A stretch of DNA of 64,000 nucleotides from Candidatus Zhuqueibacterota bacterium (GTDB lineage: Bacteria; Zhuqueibacterota; Zhuqueibacteria; Oceanimicrobiales; Oceanimicrobiaceae), in the NCBI GenBank assembly GCA_029261995.1, contig JAJDAF010000008.1:62001-126000 (forward strand), read 5' to 3'. Position numbers and translations under genes: made by a program. This document shows, in pieces, positions 55,124-63,507 of this stretch. Within the stretch, counting starts at the first letter, position 1, and each line of letters starts with the position of its first letter. The notes beneath the pieces are model-generated. The model saw only the letters and a program-made list of their open reading frames with translations. It made no database searches and was not told the origin of the DNA.

Positions 55124-55774
55124 TTGAATTCCGGCCGGACAATCACCCGGATTGAGGCACAGAAAAAGCGCCGGGGGCGGGTCTCAATCTTCCTCGACGA
55201 AGAATTCGCTTTCGGACTCGATATGGCGGTGCTCGCCAGCTTCAATCTCAAAAAAGGCGACTGCCTGGGTGATGATGAAATTTCAGACGTTCTGCTCGCC
55301 GAGGAACGCAAGCATGTGAAAGAAAGCGCCTATCGATATCTTTCGGGGCGCGCCCACAGTGAGAAGGAACTGCGCACCAAACTGCTGCGCAAAGACTACT
55401 CCGAGAATCTTGTGGATGCAGTTCTTGAAGAATTCAAAGTCGCAAAACTCATCGACGACCGCGAGTTTGCCTTGGCCTTCGCGCGCAGCAGAATTCTTAA
55501 CAAACCGATGGGAGAGCGGCTGCTGCGGCAGGATCTTTGGCGGAAAGGCATTAGCGAGCCACTCATCGAACATGCGGTAAAAGATGCCTACTCTGAGCAC
55601 CCGCAACTTGAGGTGGCGTTGAAATTGCTCGAAAAGCGGCAGTCGCGCTACAAAGATCTGCAATCGCAAGATCGAAGAAAGCGACTCTACGATTTGCTCA
55701 TGCGAAGAGGCTTTGGCTGGGATGTGGCCGGCGAAGCGCTCAACTCGCTGGCGAACCTGCATAACGAAGAATAA
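55124..55774 (+). CDS. recX: Regulatory protein RecX
   Basis: A 216-aa helical protein of the RecX family: ESAYRYLSGRAHSEKELRTK, DDREFALAFARSRI and a C-terminal RRGFGWDVAGEAL. It binds RecA filaments and modulates their activity. It starts with TTG at 55124, GGAG lying 5 bases upstream. Located directly after recA, as is usual. Confidence 0.93.
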   Translation: MNSGRTITRIEAQKKRRGRVSIFLDEEFAFGLDMAVLASFNLKKGDCLGDDEISDVLLAEERKHVKESAYRYLSGRAHSEKELRTKLLRKDYSENLVDAVLEEFKVAKLIDDREFALAFARSRILNKPMGERLLRQDLWRKGISEPLIEHAVKDAYSEHPQLEVALKLLEKRQSRYKDLQSQDRRKRLYDLLMRRGFGWDVAGEALNSLANLHNEE

Positions 55775-55927
55775 GCGGGATTTTTATAAGTTTTGGATGG
55801 GGTTTCTGGAGAAAGTGCGTAAGCATAGAATTTCGGAGAATATCAACTTCATCTGGCTGTAGGAGTCCAGATTTAATGGCAGCCGTGACCACCTCGTTAG
55901 GCTGCAAGCAATGGCGAGTAGAATCTA

Positions 55928-56461
55928 ATGGTTTTTGCTGAAAAGCAACCGATAGACCTTATCGATTCCGACTGGATTGATGAATATGAAAAAGAGATTA
56001 CGTCAATTTGGTGGCAGCTCGTTAGACTAAATACAAATCTTTTTATATTGGAGAGAATTGCCCAGTTCCCATTTGAATTGTTTCAACCATGGAATACGCC
56101 ATTTTGGAAAGTGACCTTTGATAACTTCTTTGAAGCAAGCATGATGATAGTATGGCGTATCTCCATTGATACTCATGGTGATGTTCTTACAATCAGGAGA
56201 TTTAGGAACAATGTTCTCCGTCACTTCCGCGATGAAAGACTTAGATCTGAATTCAATAAGGGAATCAAGACGACAGATTTTGATGGAACGGCTACCAGGA
56301 TTCAAGACAGTATTCAAGAGATTCGTCATAACTACAGCGCCCATTTCAATCGTGATTTCAATGTTGATAGAAAAGAGATTGTCGGGAAGAACATTTCTGT
56401 AAGTTTGCAGGATATCAGGACTATCACAGATAATCTAAACTCACTAATTTGGCCTTCTTAG
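55928..56461 (+). CDS. HEPN-like protein (possible AbiU2-type)
   Basis: A 177-aa protein rich in aromatic residues. IQEIRHNYSAHFNRD carries an Rx5H pair (Arg133, His139) typical of HEPN-like ribonucleases and of AbiU2-type abortive-infection proteins, where an R...AH motif also occurs late in the chain. The N-terminal half, WWQLVRLNTNLFILERIAQF and FEASMMIVWRIS, is helical as expected. The family assignment is tentative. It sits between recX and alaS, in AT-rich DNA that looks acquired. Confidence 0.55.
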   Translation: MVFAEKQPIDLIDSDWIDEYEKEITSIWWQLVRLNTNLFILERIAQFPFELFQPWNTPFWKVTFDNFFEASMMIVWRISIDTHGDVLTIRRFRNNVLRHFRDERLRSEFNKGIKTTDFDGTATRIQDSIQEIRHNYSAHFNRDFNVDRKEIVGKNISVSLQDIRTITDNLNSLIWPS

Positions 56462-56507
56462 CTTTGGACATGAAAGAGTTGTCAATTTCATAGATTATGA
56501 CCCCAAC

Positions 56508-56702
56508 GTGGAACACCCAATTGGTCAGGATTCAAGAAGTGACATAGAAAAACTGCTTGATGGAATAGCAGAAAACAGTCCTATCTTAAACGAGCCAGAA
56601 ACTTCATCTGAATCTGTATCGCACCTAAAAAAAACAATGTCACCTGATGAACTTGATTCGTTTAACCACTATCGAAAGAAATTTGGCTTAAGTGAAATAT
56701 GA
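56508..56702 (+). CDS. Small acidic hypothetical protein
   Basis: A 64-aa frame from GTG 56508, acidic in the first half with SPDELDSFNHYRKKFGLSEI at the end. No clear ribosome binding site. It ends 11 bases before the right inverted repeat. It could be a partner of the HEPN-like gene 46 bases upstream, since HEPN toxins are often paired with a small antitoxin, but nothing in its sequence shows that. Confidence 0.45.
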   Translation: MEHPIGQDSRSDIEKLLDGIAENSPILNEPETSSESVSHLKKTMSPDELDSFNHYRKKFGLSEI

Positions 56703-56823
56703 TAAGGGCTTATGCCTAACGTACAACTCCATCGGAACCAGGGAATGGGCACGATTTTGAGTCCATCATTTTGGCGGCATTAATTATGTTTTTCAGAGCA
56801 AAATGAACCAACAAAACTATAAT

Positions 56824-59454
56824 ATGAAATCAAAAGACGTCCGCAACCAATTCCTCGAGTTTTTTAAAAACAAACAACATGAAATCGTAGCGAGCGCCCC
56901 GGTGGTGCCGTTCGACGATCCGACGCTGCTGTTCACAAACGCAGGAATGAACCAGTTCAAGAACATTTTTCTAGGACAGGAAACCCGAAACTACAACCGG
57001 GCGGCTGACACACAAAAGTGCATTCGAGTCAGCGGTAAACACAACGACCTGGAGGACGTGGGCTTTGACACCTACCACCACACGTTTTTCGAGATGTTGG
57101 GTAACTGGTCGTTTGGCGACTATTTCAAGCAAGAAGCCATCACCTGGGCCTGGGAGCTGCTGACTGAGGTCTGGGGCATTGAAAAAGACCGGCTGTATGC
57201 CACTGTGTTCGGCGGTGACGAAACAGACGGCCTCGGTGCCGACGAGGAAGCCGAAAAACTCTGGAAAACCGCGACCGATATCGACCCGGCGAAAGTTCTG
57301 CGGTTCGACAAGAAAGACAATTTTTGGGAGATGGGAGAAACCGGCCCTTGCGGCCCTTGTTCTGAAATCCACATCGATCTTACGCCGGACAAATCCGGCG
57401 GCGAGCTGGTAAATGCCGGCCACCCGAGCGTGATCGAAATCTGGAACCTGGTTTTCATTCAATTCAATCGTGACAAGCACGGAAAGCTGCACGAGTTGCC
57501 CAGCAAACATGTTGACACCGGCATGGGCTTCGAGCGGCTTCTTGCGGTGCTGAATGGCAGCAGCTCCAACTACGACACCGATCTGTTCATTCCGCTACTC
57601 GATAAGATTCACGAATTGAGCGGCGTGCCTTATTCCGCTGATGAGAAGGGCTTTGCCCATCGCGTGCTCGCCGACCACATTCGCGCGCTCACGTTTTCGA
57701 TTGCCGATGGCGCCATGCCTTCCAACGAGGGCCGCGGCTACGTTTTGCGGCGCATCCTGCGGCGTGCTGCACGTTTTGGCCGCAACCTCAACATGAAGGA
57801 ACCTTTCATTCACAAACTGGTGCCCGTTCTCGTGGAGACCATGGGAGATGCTTTCCCGGAGCTCACGGGCAAACAGGATTTCGTCACTCAGGTGGTCCAC
57901 TCAGAGGAGGAAAGTTTCAACGCCACTCTGGACCGCGGTCTCGAGATCTTTGAGAAAATATCCGGGCAGGTTGCGCGATCCGGCAGCAAGGAGATTCCTG
58001 GCGAAGAAGCCTTCAAACTTTACGACACCTTCGGCTTTCCGCTCGATTTGACCCAGGTGATGGCCCGGCAAAAAGGACTCACGGTTGACGAAGCCGGGTT
58101 CGACCACGCCATGGCCGGCCAAAAAGAACGCGCCAGAAAAGCCGGCAAGTGGAGCTACTCCGTAGACTTCGAGTTCAACACATGGACGAAGATGTCGGAT
58201 GGCGAAGACTCCAAATTTCTAGGCTACGACAAGCTGGCGTCGGAGGCACAGATTCGCAAATACAATATTGAAGACGGAACGATTTACCTGACGCTCGACC
58301 AGACGCCTTTTTACGGCGAATCCGGCGGCCAGGTTGGCGACACGGGCGAGATCGCTGGCGATGGTTTCCGAATTTCAATTCGCGACACCATTCGGGACGG
58401 CAGCACGTTTGTCCACATTGGTGAGTTCGCCGAAGGCAATGCAGTTTCGGCTGCAAAAGTCACCGCGCAAGTTGACGGCATCAAGAGAAAGGCCACGGCC
58501 AGGAATCACACCAGCACCCATCTTTTGCACAAGGCTCTGCGCGAGACTCTCGGCGAGCATGTGACCCAGGCGGGTTCACTGGTTGGGCCCGACCACCTCC
58601 GTTTCGACGTCACGCATTTCCAAAAGATTTCAGCGGACGAACTCAACCGCATCGAAGCGCGGGTCAACGAGCAGATTCGTGCTGACCTGCAGGTGGAGAC
58701 CATTCAAACCACATTTGCGGAAGCGCGAGAACTTGGCGCCATGGCAATCTTCGAAGAAAAATACGGCGAGCATGTCCGCATGGTCAAGATTGAAGACTTC
58801 AGCCTTGAACTGTGCGGCGGGACGCACTTGCACCACACCGGTGAGGCCGGTTACTTCCGGATTGTCTCCGAATCGAGTGCGGCAGCGGGCATCCGGCGGC
58901 TGGAAGCGGTCACAGGCAAGAACGCAGATGGTATCCTTCGTTTGGAGAAGAATCTCACCAACCAGTTGCAGGAATTGCTTAACTGCCAAAGCGACGAACT
59001 GACCGAAAAAGTCTCGGCCTTGCTCGCCGAACGGCACCAGCTTGAAAAAGAAGTGCAGCAACTGCGCGTCAAGAGTGCGCAGGCGGGCATTGGCTCGCTT
59101 GTGGAAGGCGCCACGGCGTTGAAAGGGATGAAGGTGGTCGTCTCACGTTTGCAAAGCGACAACGTCAACGAACTCAAGCAAATCGGGGACACACTACGTA
59201 CGAAAATTGGTTCGGGTGTCGGCGTTTTGGCGGCAGAGATCAGTGGCAAGGCCTCGTTTGTTTGTGTCGTGACCGACGATCTCATTTCGGCCAAAAAACT
59301 GAAGGCCGGCGACATCGTCAAGCAAGTTGCCGCAATAGCGGACGGCAGTGGTGGCGGCCGGCCGCAAATGGCCCTGGCCGGCGCTAAAGACGTGAAGAAA
59401 ATCGATGAAGCGCTGCGCAAGGTGCCGGAGATTGTGACGTCTTTGCTTGGCTAG
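56824..59454 (+). CDS. alaS: Alanyl-tRNA synthetase
   Basis: An 876-aa class II synthetase of full length. Landmarks: MKSKDVRNQFLEFF start, LLFTNAGMNQFKNIFLG, the HHTFFEMLGNWSFGDYFK motif, GMGFERLLAVLNG, the editing-domain zinc motif HTSTHLLH with CGGTHLHHTG, and the C-terminal C-Ala region with GGGRPQMALAG. It charges tRNA-Ala and edits mischarged Ser and Gly. An ATG at 56803 is also in frame; 56824 gives the family start. No Shine-Dalgarno is seen. Confidence 0.97.
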   Translation: MKSKDVRNQFLEFFKNKQHEIVASAPVVPFDDPTLLFTNAGMNQFKNIFLGQETRNYNRAADTQKCIRVSGKHNDLEDVGFDTYHHTFFEMLGNWSFGDYFKQEAITWAWELLTEVWGIEKDRLYATVFGGDETDGLGADEEAEKLWKTATDIDPAKVLRFDKKDNFWEMGETGPCGPCSEIHIDLTPDKSGGELVNAGHPSVIEIWNLVFIQFNRDKHGKLHELPSKHVDTGMGFERLLAVLNGSSSNYDTDLFIPLLDKIHELSGVPYSADEKGFAHRVLADHIRALTFSIADGAMPSNEGRGYVLRRILRRAARFGRNLNMKEPFIHKLVPVLVETMGDAFPELTGKQDFVTQVVHSEEESFNATLDRGLEIFEKISGQVARSGSKEIPGEEAFKLYDTFGFPLDLTQVMARQKGLTVDEAGFDHAMAGQKERARKAGKWSYSVDFEFNTWTKMSDGEDSKFLGYDKLASEAQIRKYNIEDGTIYLTLDQTPFYGESGGQVGDTGEIAGDGFRISIRDTIRDGSTFVHIGEFAEGNAVSAAKVTAQVDGIKRKATARNHTSTHLLHKALRETLGEHVTQAGSLVGPDHLRFDVTHFQKISADELNRIEARVNEQIRADLQVETIQTTFAEARELGAMAIFEEKYGEHVRMVKIEDFSLELCGGTHLHHTGEAGYFRIVSESSAAAGIRRLEAVTGKNADGILRLEKNLTNQLQELLNCQSDELTEKVSALLAERHQLEKEVQQLRVKSAQAGIGSLVEGATALKGMKVVVSRLQSDNVNELKQIGDTLRTKIGSGVGVLAAEISGKASFVCVVTDDLISAKKLKAGDIVKQVAAIADGSGGGRPQMALAGAKDVKKIDEALRKVPEIVTSLLG

Positions 59455-59543
59455 TACCTTTTGATGGCTGGTCAGATGTGCAACTCAGGCATCGCTTCCA
59501 TGAAAACAAGGGCGGTTTGAACTCAAATGGTAATCAATGAGCC

Positions 59544-60287
59544 ATGACGACTTTCGAGCGCATTGTCCAGATCAAGGAAAGCAAAGGTGCGGGTTACTTT
59601 GTCCTGATTGACCCGGACAAGTGGCAGCCGGAGCAGATTGCCGATCTGGCAACAGAAGCATGCGAAGCGGGCGCCGACGGCATTCTGGTCGGCGGCAGTC
59701 TGCTGCTCTCGTCTTCGTTCGATGAGCTGGTTAAGATCATCAAAAAGCAGATCAACATTCCTCTCATCATTTTTCCGGGCAGCACCACTCAGGTTTCCCG
59801 CTACGCGGACGCCCTGTTTTTTCTGTCGCTGATTAGCGGCCGCAACCCGACCTACCTGATTGGAGAGCATGTACGGGCGGCGCCCGTCATCAAGGCGTTG
59901 GGCATCGAGCCCATTTCCGTTGGCTACATGCTTATCGAATCCGGAAACACCACTTCCGCGGAGTTTATGAGCAACACGCGGCCGATTCCTCGCAACAAGC
60001 CAGACATCGCCAAAGCGACGGCGCTGGCGGCGGAATATTTCGGAATGCAGATGGTCTATCTCGAGGCCGGTAGCGGCGCCGAGATGTCTGTCCCGGATGA
60101 GATGGTCACGGAAGTCCGCGACTATGTTTCCCTACCTCTCATCGTTGGTGGTGGCATCGGAACGCCAGAGGATGCGGTGCGGAAAGTCAGAGCGGGCGCT
60201 TCTTTTGTCGTGACCGGCAATGTACTGGAAAAAGGTGGAAAACGGAGTTTGATGCGGGAGTTCGCTGCTGCCGTACATGGTGAGTAG
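59544..60287 (+). CDS. Geranylgeranylglyceryl phosphate synthase family protein
   Basis: A 247-aa TIM-barrel prenyltransferase of the GGGPS/PcrB family: FVLIDPDKW (phosphate-side Asp), DGILVGGSLL, IIFPGSTTQVS, YLEAGSGAE and the standard phosphate-binding end LIVGGGIGTPEDA. In archaea it makes the first ether bond of membrane lipids from glycerol-1-phosphate; the related bacterial group of Bacteroidetes and relatives has the same reaction in vitro with unclear role. No other ether-lipid gene is near. Single gene after alaS. Confidence 0.9.
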   Translation: MTTFERIVQIKESKGAGYFVLIDPDKWQPEQIADLATEACEAGADGILVGGSLLLSSSFDELVKIIKKQINIPLIIFPGSTTQVSRYADALFFLSLISGRNPTYLIGEHVRAAPVIKALGIEPISVGYMLIESGNTTSAEFMSNTRPIPRNKPDIAKATALAAEYFGMQMVYLEAGSGAEMSVPDEMVTEVRDYVSLPLIVGGGIGTPEDAVRKVRAGASFVVTGNVLEKGGKRSLMREFAAAVHGE

Positions 60288-60405
60288 CTGACCAGCAAGC
60301 CTGATGACTACAGCGTGTTTCTGGCACGCGTGTCGGTCGGTAACCCGCTGGCTAGAAACAATCGCGGCAAGATACACTGGCATATGTTAAAATCACCACA
60401 CATTT

Positions 60406-60433
60406 TTGCATCCTATTGAATTACTCGTATATT
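60406..60433 (+). promoter_or_regulatory. Candidate sigma70-type promoter of the CpsB-like gene
   Basis: TTGCAT, a 16-base spacer and TATATT lie 46 bases before the TTG start. The boxes are the same as those of the tRNA cluster promoter at 981-1009. Confidence 0.45.
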
Positions 60434-60479
60434 AGAGAAGACTACGGAACCCAATCGCTGACTCAGCCACGGAGGCGCC

Positions 60480-61265
60480 TTGATTGACATTCACTCACAC
60501 GTCTTGCCGCAAATCGATGACGGCCCTGCCAACTGGGAAGAAACCATGGCAATGCTGCATCAGGCGGAGGAAGATGGCGTCACGGAAGTTGCCATCACCC
60601 ACCACATTCTAAGCAATCTCGACTATGAGCGTGAGCCTGAAATCATTGCCAAGTTTGAGGAGCTTAAAAAGCGTATCTCGCTTGAAAAGATCAAACTCAA
60701 GATTCATCTCGGGGCCGAGATCTACTCTCAGGCAGACATGGAATTACACCACGTCATCTCTACCTACAACAACAACAAGCGCTACTTTCTCGTCGAATTC
60801 CCGATGCAAGGCATTCCCCGTTTCGTCGCAGATTACTTCTTTAAGATCATCACCAAAGGTATGACGCCCATCATCGCACACCCCGAACGCAACATGGGCG
60901 TCATTCGCAGCCCGGAACGGGCCTATGAATTTGTGCAGAGAGGCGCTGTGCTGCAAATGAATGCCGGCAGCATCGTCGGGCGTCACGGCGAGCCTGTAAA
61001 GGATGCCGCCACGGTTTTACTCAACAGCAATCTGATTCACTTCGTGGGCAGTGACGGACACAACACCCGCCGTCGGCCCCTCAGGCTGCGCGATGCCCGT
61101 GACGCCGTGGCTCAGGGTTGGGGAGAAGAAAGGGCGCAATTACTTTTTCACGACAATCCGGCCAGGGCCCTCGCCGGCGAGCCCGTCCACATTCCGGAGC
61201 CGCTTCCGGTTCAGCCTTTGCACAAAGGCATTTGGGGGAAATTGAGAAGCGCCTTTGCGTCCTGA
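60480..61265 (+). CDS. CpsB/YwqE-type tyrosine-protein phosphatase (PHP fold)
   Basis: A 261-aa metal-dependent phosphatase of the PHP family: IDIHSHVLPQIDDGP at the start, EVAITHHI, IHLGAEIY, IIAHPERN and FVGSDGHNT supply the metal-binding His, Asp and Glu residues. In capsule and exopolysaccharide systems it dephosphorylates the tyrosine kinase that controls chain length. No polysaccharide genes adjoin it here. The start is TTG 60480, with GGAGG 4 bases upstream and IDIHSHV next. Confidence 0.88.
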   Translation: MIDIHSHVLPQIDDGPANWEETMAMLHQAEEDGVTEVAITHHILSNLDYEREPEIIAKFEELKKRISLEKIKLKIHLGAEIYSQADMELHHVISTYNNNKRYFLVEFPMQGIPRFVADYFFKIITKGMTPIIAHPERNMGVIRSPERAYEFVQRGAVLQMNAGSIVGRHGEPVKDAATVLLNSNLIHFVGSDGHNTRRRPLRLRDARDAVAQGWGEERAQLLFHDNPARALAGEPVHIPEPLPVQPLHKGIWGKLRSAFAS

Positions 61266-61385
61266 ACTTAGCGCCACAATTCGCGGCCCGAACGAAACCT
61301 GTATTCCTCTGACAAGTATAACAGGCACAATGGAATCAAGCCAAATGGCAAATTTCGAACAGTTTCCGGAAGTACCAAACACTAG

Positions 61386-63500
61386 ATGCTCTCTTTTTTA
61401 AACTCAGCCGTTCTTTTCGGCCTGGCGGCTGTCTCCATCCCGATTCTCATTCACCTTTTCACCAGGCAGAAGACCAAAGTCATCTACTTTAGCAGCCTTG
61501 CCTTTCTCAAGGAGTTGCAGAAGCAGAAGATTCGCCGACTCAAATTGCGTCAGCTTCTGTTGCTCATTTTGAGAACACTGCTTGTGCTGGCGCTCGTGCT
61601 TGCTTTTGCCCGCCCGACACTGCGCACGCAGTCATCCTCCTTGTCCTCCAGCGCGCAACTGACGGCCGTTGTCATTCTTGACAACACCTTGAGCATGGGG
61701 CGCGTTTCGCAAGGGCGCAGGCTTTTGGACATCGCCAGGGCCCGGGCTCAGGAAATCGTTTCTTTGATGCGGGATGGGGATGAGATTTACATACTTCACC
61801 CCCAGTCATCACCGAAGTTTGCACACGATGGGCCACGATACAAGCTGGCTGCCGTGCAGGAATCTATCGAGAATACGGAACTGGCCTACACCGGCACCGA
61901 TTATGTCGCGGCGCTCGCCGCTGCCAATGCCATCATGACCAAAAGCAGCAATGTCAACAAAGAAGTTTACCTCATCGGTGACCTGCAGCAAAATGGTCTG
62001 AAGCAAGAGGCGGAGGCCAACGGCAATCGACTGCTCGACGAAGATGTCAAGTTGTTTGTGCTGCCTTTGCAGGCAAATGGCGGCAGCGAGAACCTGACCA
62101 TATCCGGGCTGGCCATCGGCAATCAGATTTTAGAGAAGGGTAAGGTCGCAGAAGTGCAGGTGCAGGTGCAAAACACCTGCGCTACCAGAGTGCGAAACAA
62201 ACTAACCCATCTTTTTATGAATGGCAAACGCCTTGGCCAGGACGTAGTCGATATCTTGCCGGGAGCTGCTGAGAGCAAGTTATTTCGCGTTGTTCCAGAC
62301 CGCGCCGGCTTCCAATCGGGTTATGTCATGCTGGAAAACGACGATCTGCTTGAGGACAACCGGCGCTATTTTACATTCAATATTTCCGCGGAGATTCCCG
62401 TTCTGCTAGTAGGCAACCAGCCTGGCGATACGCGCTATCTCAAACTGGCGCTGCGCCCTCAGCGCGGAGTCGGTTCTTACATCAACGTTACGGAAATTGG
62501 GGCCACCGAATTCCAGCAGCAGGATATCAACAACTATCAGGTTGTGATTCTCTCAAATGTCCCCAAGCTGGCGTCGGCTGAGGTTCAGAAGCTGCAAAAC
62601 TATGTAAAGCTCGGTGGCGGGTTGATGGTTTTCCTCGGCTCTGACGTGGACTTGCGCAATTACAATGAGCTTCTGCATAAGAGACTCAAACTGCCCGCCT
62701 TGACTCGCACCCTCAAGAAGAATTCTCAGGAACAGTTTTTGTCAATCGGCAAGATTGATTACGGCCACCCCATTTTTAACGGCGTATTTGATGAAGAAAA
62801 GTCCGTCGAATCTCCTCATGTCCGTTTCGCTGTCGATGTTAGCCCCGACAGCCGGGTAGACCGCATTATCGAGTATGGCAGCGGCGCACCGTTTCTGTTC
62901 GAGTCGCAGTTGCAGAAAGGCCGAATTCTTTATGTCACCACCAGCGTAGCACGCGATTGGTCTGACTTGACATTGCGGGGCTTGTTTGTGCCCCTGCTCA
63001 ATCGCAGCGTTGTGTATTTGTCGGGCGCTGCGGCTGCCGAGCATGAACAATTGCTGGTCGGTAGTGAAATAGAATTTGCGTCAGAGCGGATCGCTGCAGG
63101 CTCGACACTTGCCATGGAAATCCCCGACGGGACCCGAGTAAGAGCCAAACCGGAAGTTGCAGCAGGACGCTACGTCGTCCGTTTCAACCAAACATGGACG
63201 CCGGGTATCTACAAACTTTTTGATGCCGAAACTCTCATTGCGCAGTGGGCAGTGAATTACGATGCCAGCGAGCTTAAGCCCGGCACATTTGAGATAGATG
63301 CGCTCGATAGCAGATTGGCGGAAACGCAAGCCGTGGTGATCGAGCGCGACGCGAATATTGCCGAGAAATTAAAGGAAACTCGTTTCGGACGTGAGTTGTG
63401 GAAAACGCTTGTGTTTATCGCCCTCTTGGCGATTTTGCTCGAAACGGTTCTGTCTAGAGAAAAGCCGGTCGCCGCACCGGCTCATCATCAGGAGGCGTAG
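61386..63500 (+). CDS. BatA-like membrane protein with von Willebrand A-type domain
   Basis: A 704-aa protein. The N-terminal BatA domain (FLNSAVLFGLAAVSIPILIH then RQKTKVIYFSSLAFLKEL) carries two transmembrane helices, about 5-25 and 56-76. A vWA-type domain follows with VVILDNTLSMG, where the metal-site DxSxS reads DNTLS. The middle (about 330-560) has a glutamine-amidotransferase-like look (VVILSNVPKL, GGGLMVFLGSD). A third transmembrane helix lies near the C-terminus (TLVFIALLAILLETV). Such proteins are associated with MoxR ATPases, but none is nearby. hflX follows with no more than a few bases between. Confidence 0.85.
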   Translation: MLSFLNSAVLFGLAAVSIPILIHLFTRQKTKVIYFSSLAFLKELQKQKIRRLKLRQLLLLILRTLLVLALVLAFARPTLRTQSSSLSSSAQLTAVVILDNTLSMGRVSQGRRLLDIARARAQEIVSLMRDGDEIYILHPQSSPKFAHDGPRYKLAAVQESIENTELAYTGTDYVAALAAANAIMTKSSNVNKEVYLIGDLQQNGLKQEAEANGNRLLDEDVKLFVLPLQANGGSENLTISGLAIGNQILEKGKVAEVQVQVQNTCATRVRNKLTHLFMNGKRLGQDVVDILPGAAESKLFRVVPDRAGFQSGYVMLENDDLLEDNRRYFTFNISAEIPVLLVGNQPGDTRYLKLALRPQRGVGSYINVTEIGATEFQQQDINNYQVVILSNVPKLASAEVQKLQNYVKLGGGLMVFLGSDVDLRNYNELLHKRLKLPALTRTLKKNSQEQFLSIGKIDYGHPIFNGVFDEEKSVESPHVRFAVDVSPDSRVDRIIEYGSGAPFLFESQLQKGRILYVTTSVARDWSDLTLRGLFVPLLNRSVVYLSGAAAAEHEQLLVGSEIEFASERIAAGSTLAMEIPDGTRVRAKPEVAAGRYVVRFNQTWTPGIYKLFDAETLIAQWAVNYDASELKPGTFEIDALDSRLAETQAVVIERDANIAEKLKETRFGRELWKTLVFIALLAILLETVLSREKPVAAPAHHQEA

Positions 63501-63507
63501 CATTTCT

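Larger units (their letters stand above)
55895..56721. other. AT-rich insertion flanked by an 8-bp perfect inverted repeat
   Basis: CGTTAGGC at 55895-55902 and GCCTAACG at 56714-56721 are exact inverted copies, extended by AAGC on the left and GCTT on the right with small gaps. They enclose one HEPN-like gene and one small ORF whose base composition is clearly more AT-rich than recX and alaS on either side. The boxes fit the RYYYAAC/GTTRRRY core of integron cassette sites, but no folded attC or integrase is visible. Confidence 0.5.
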
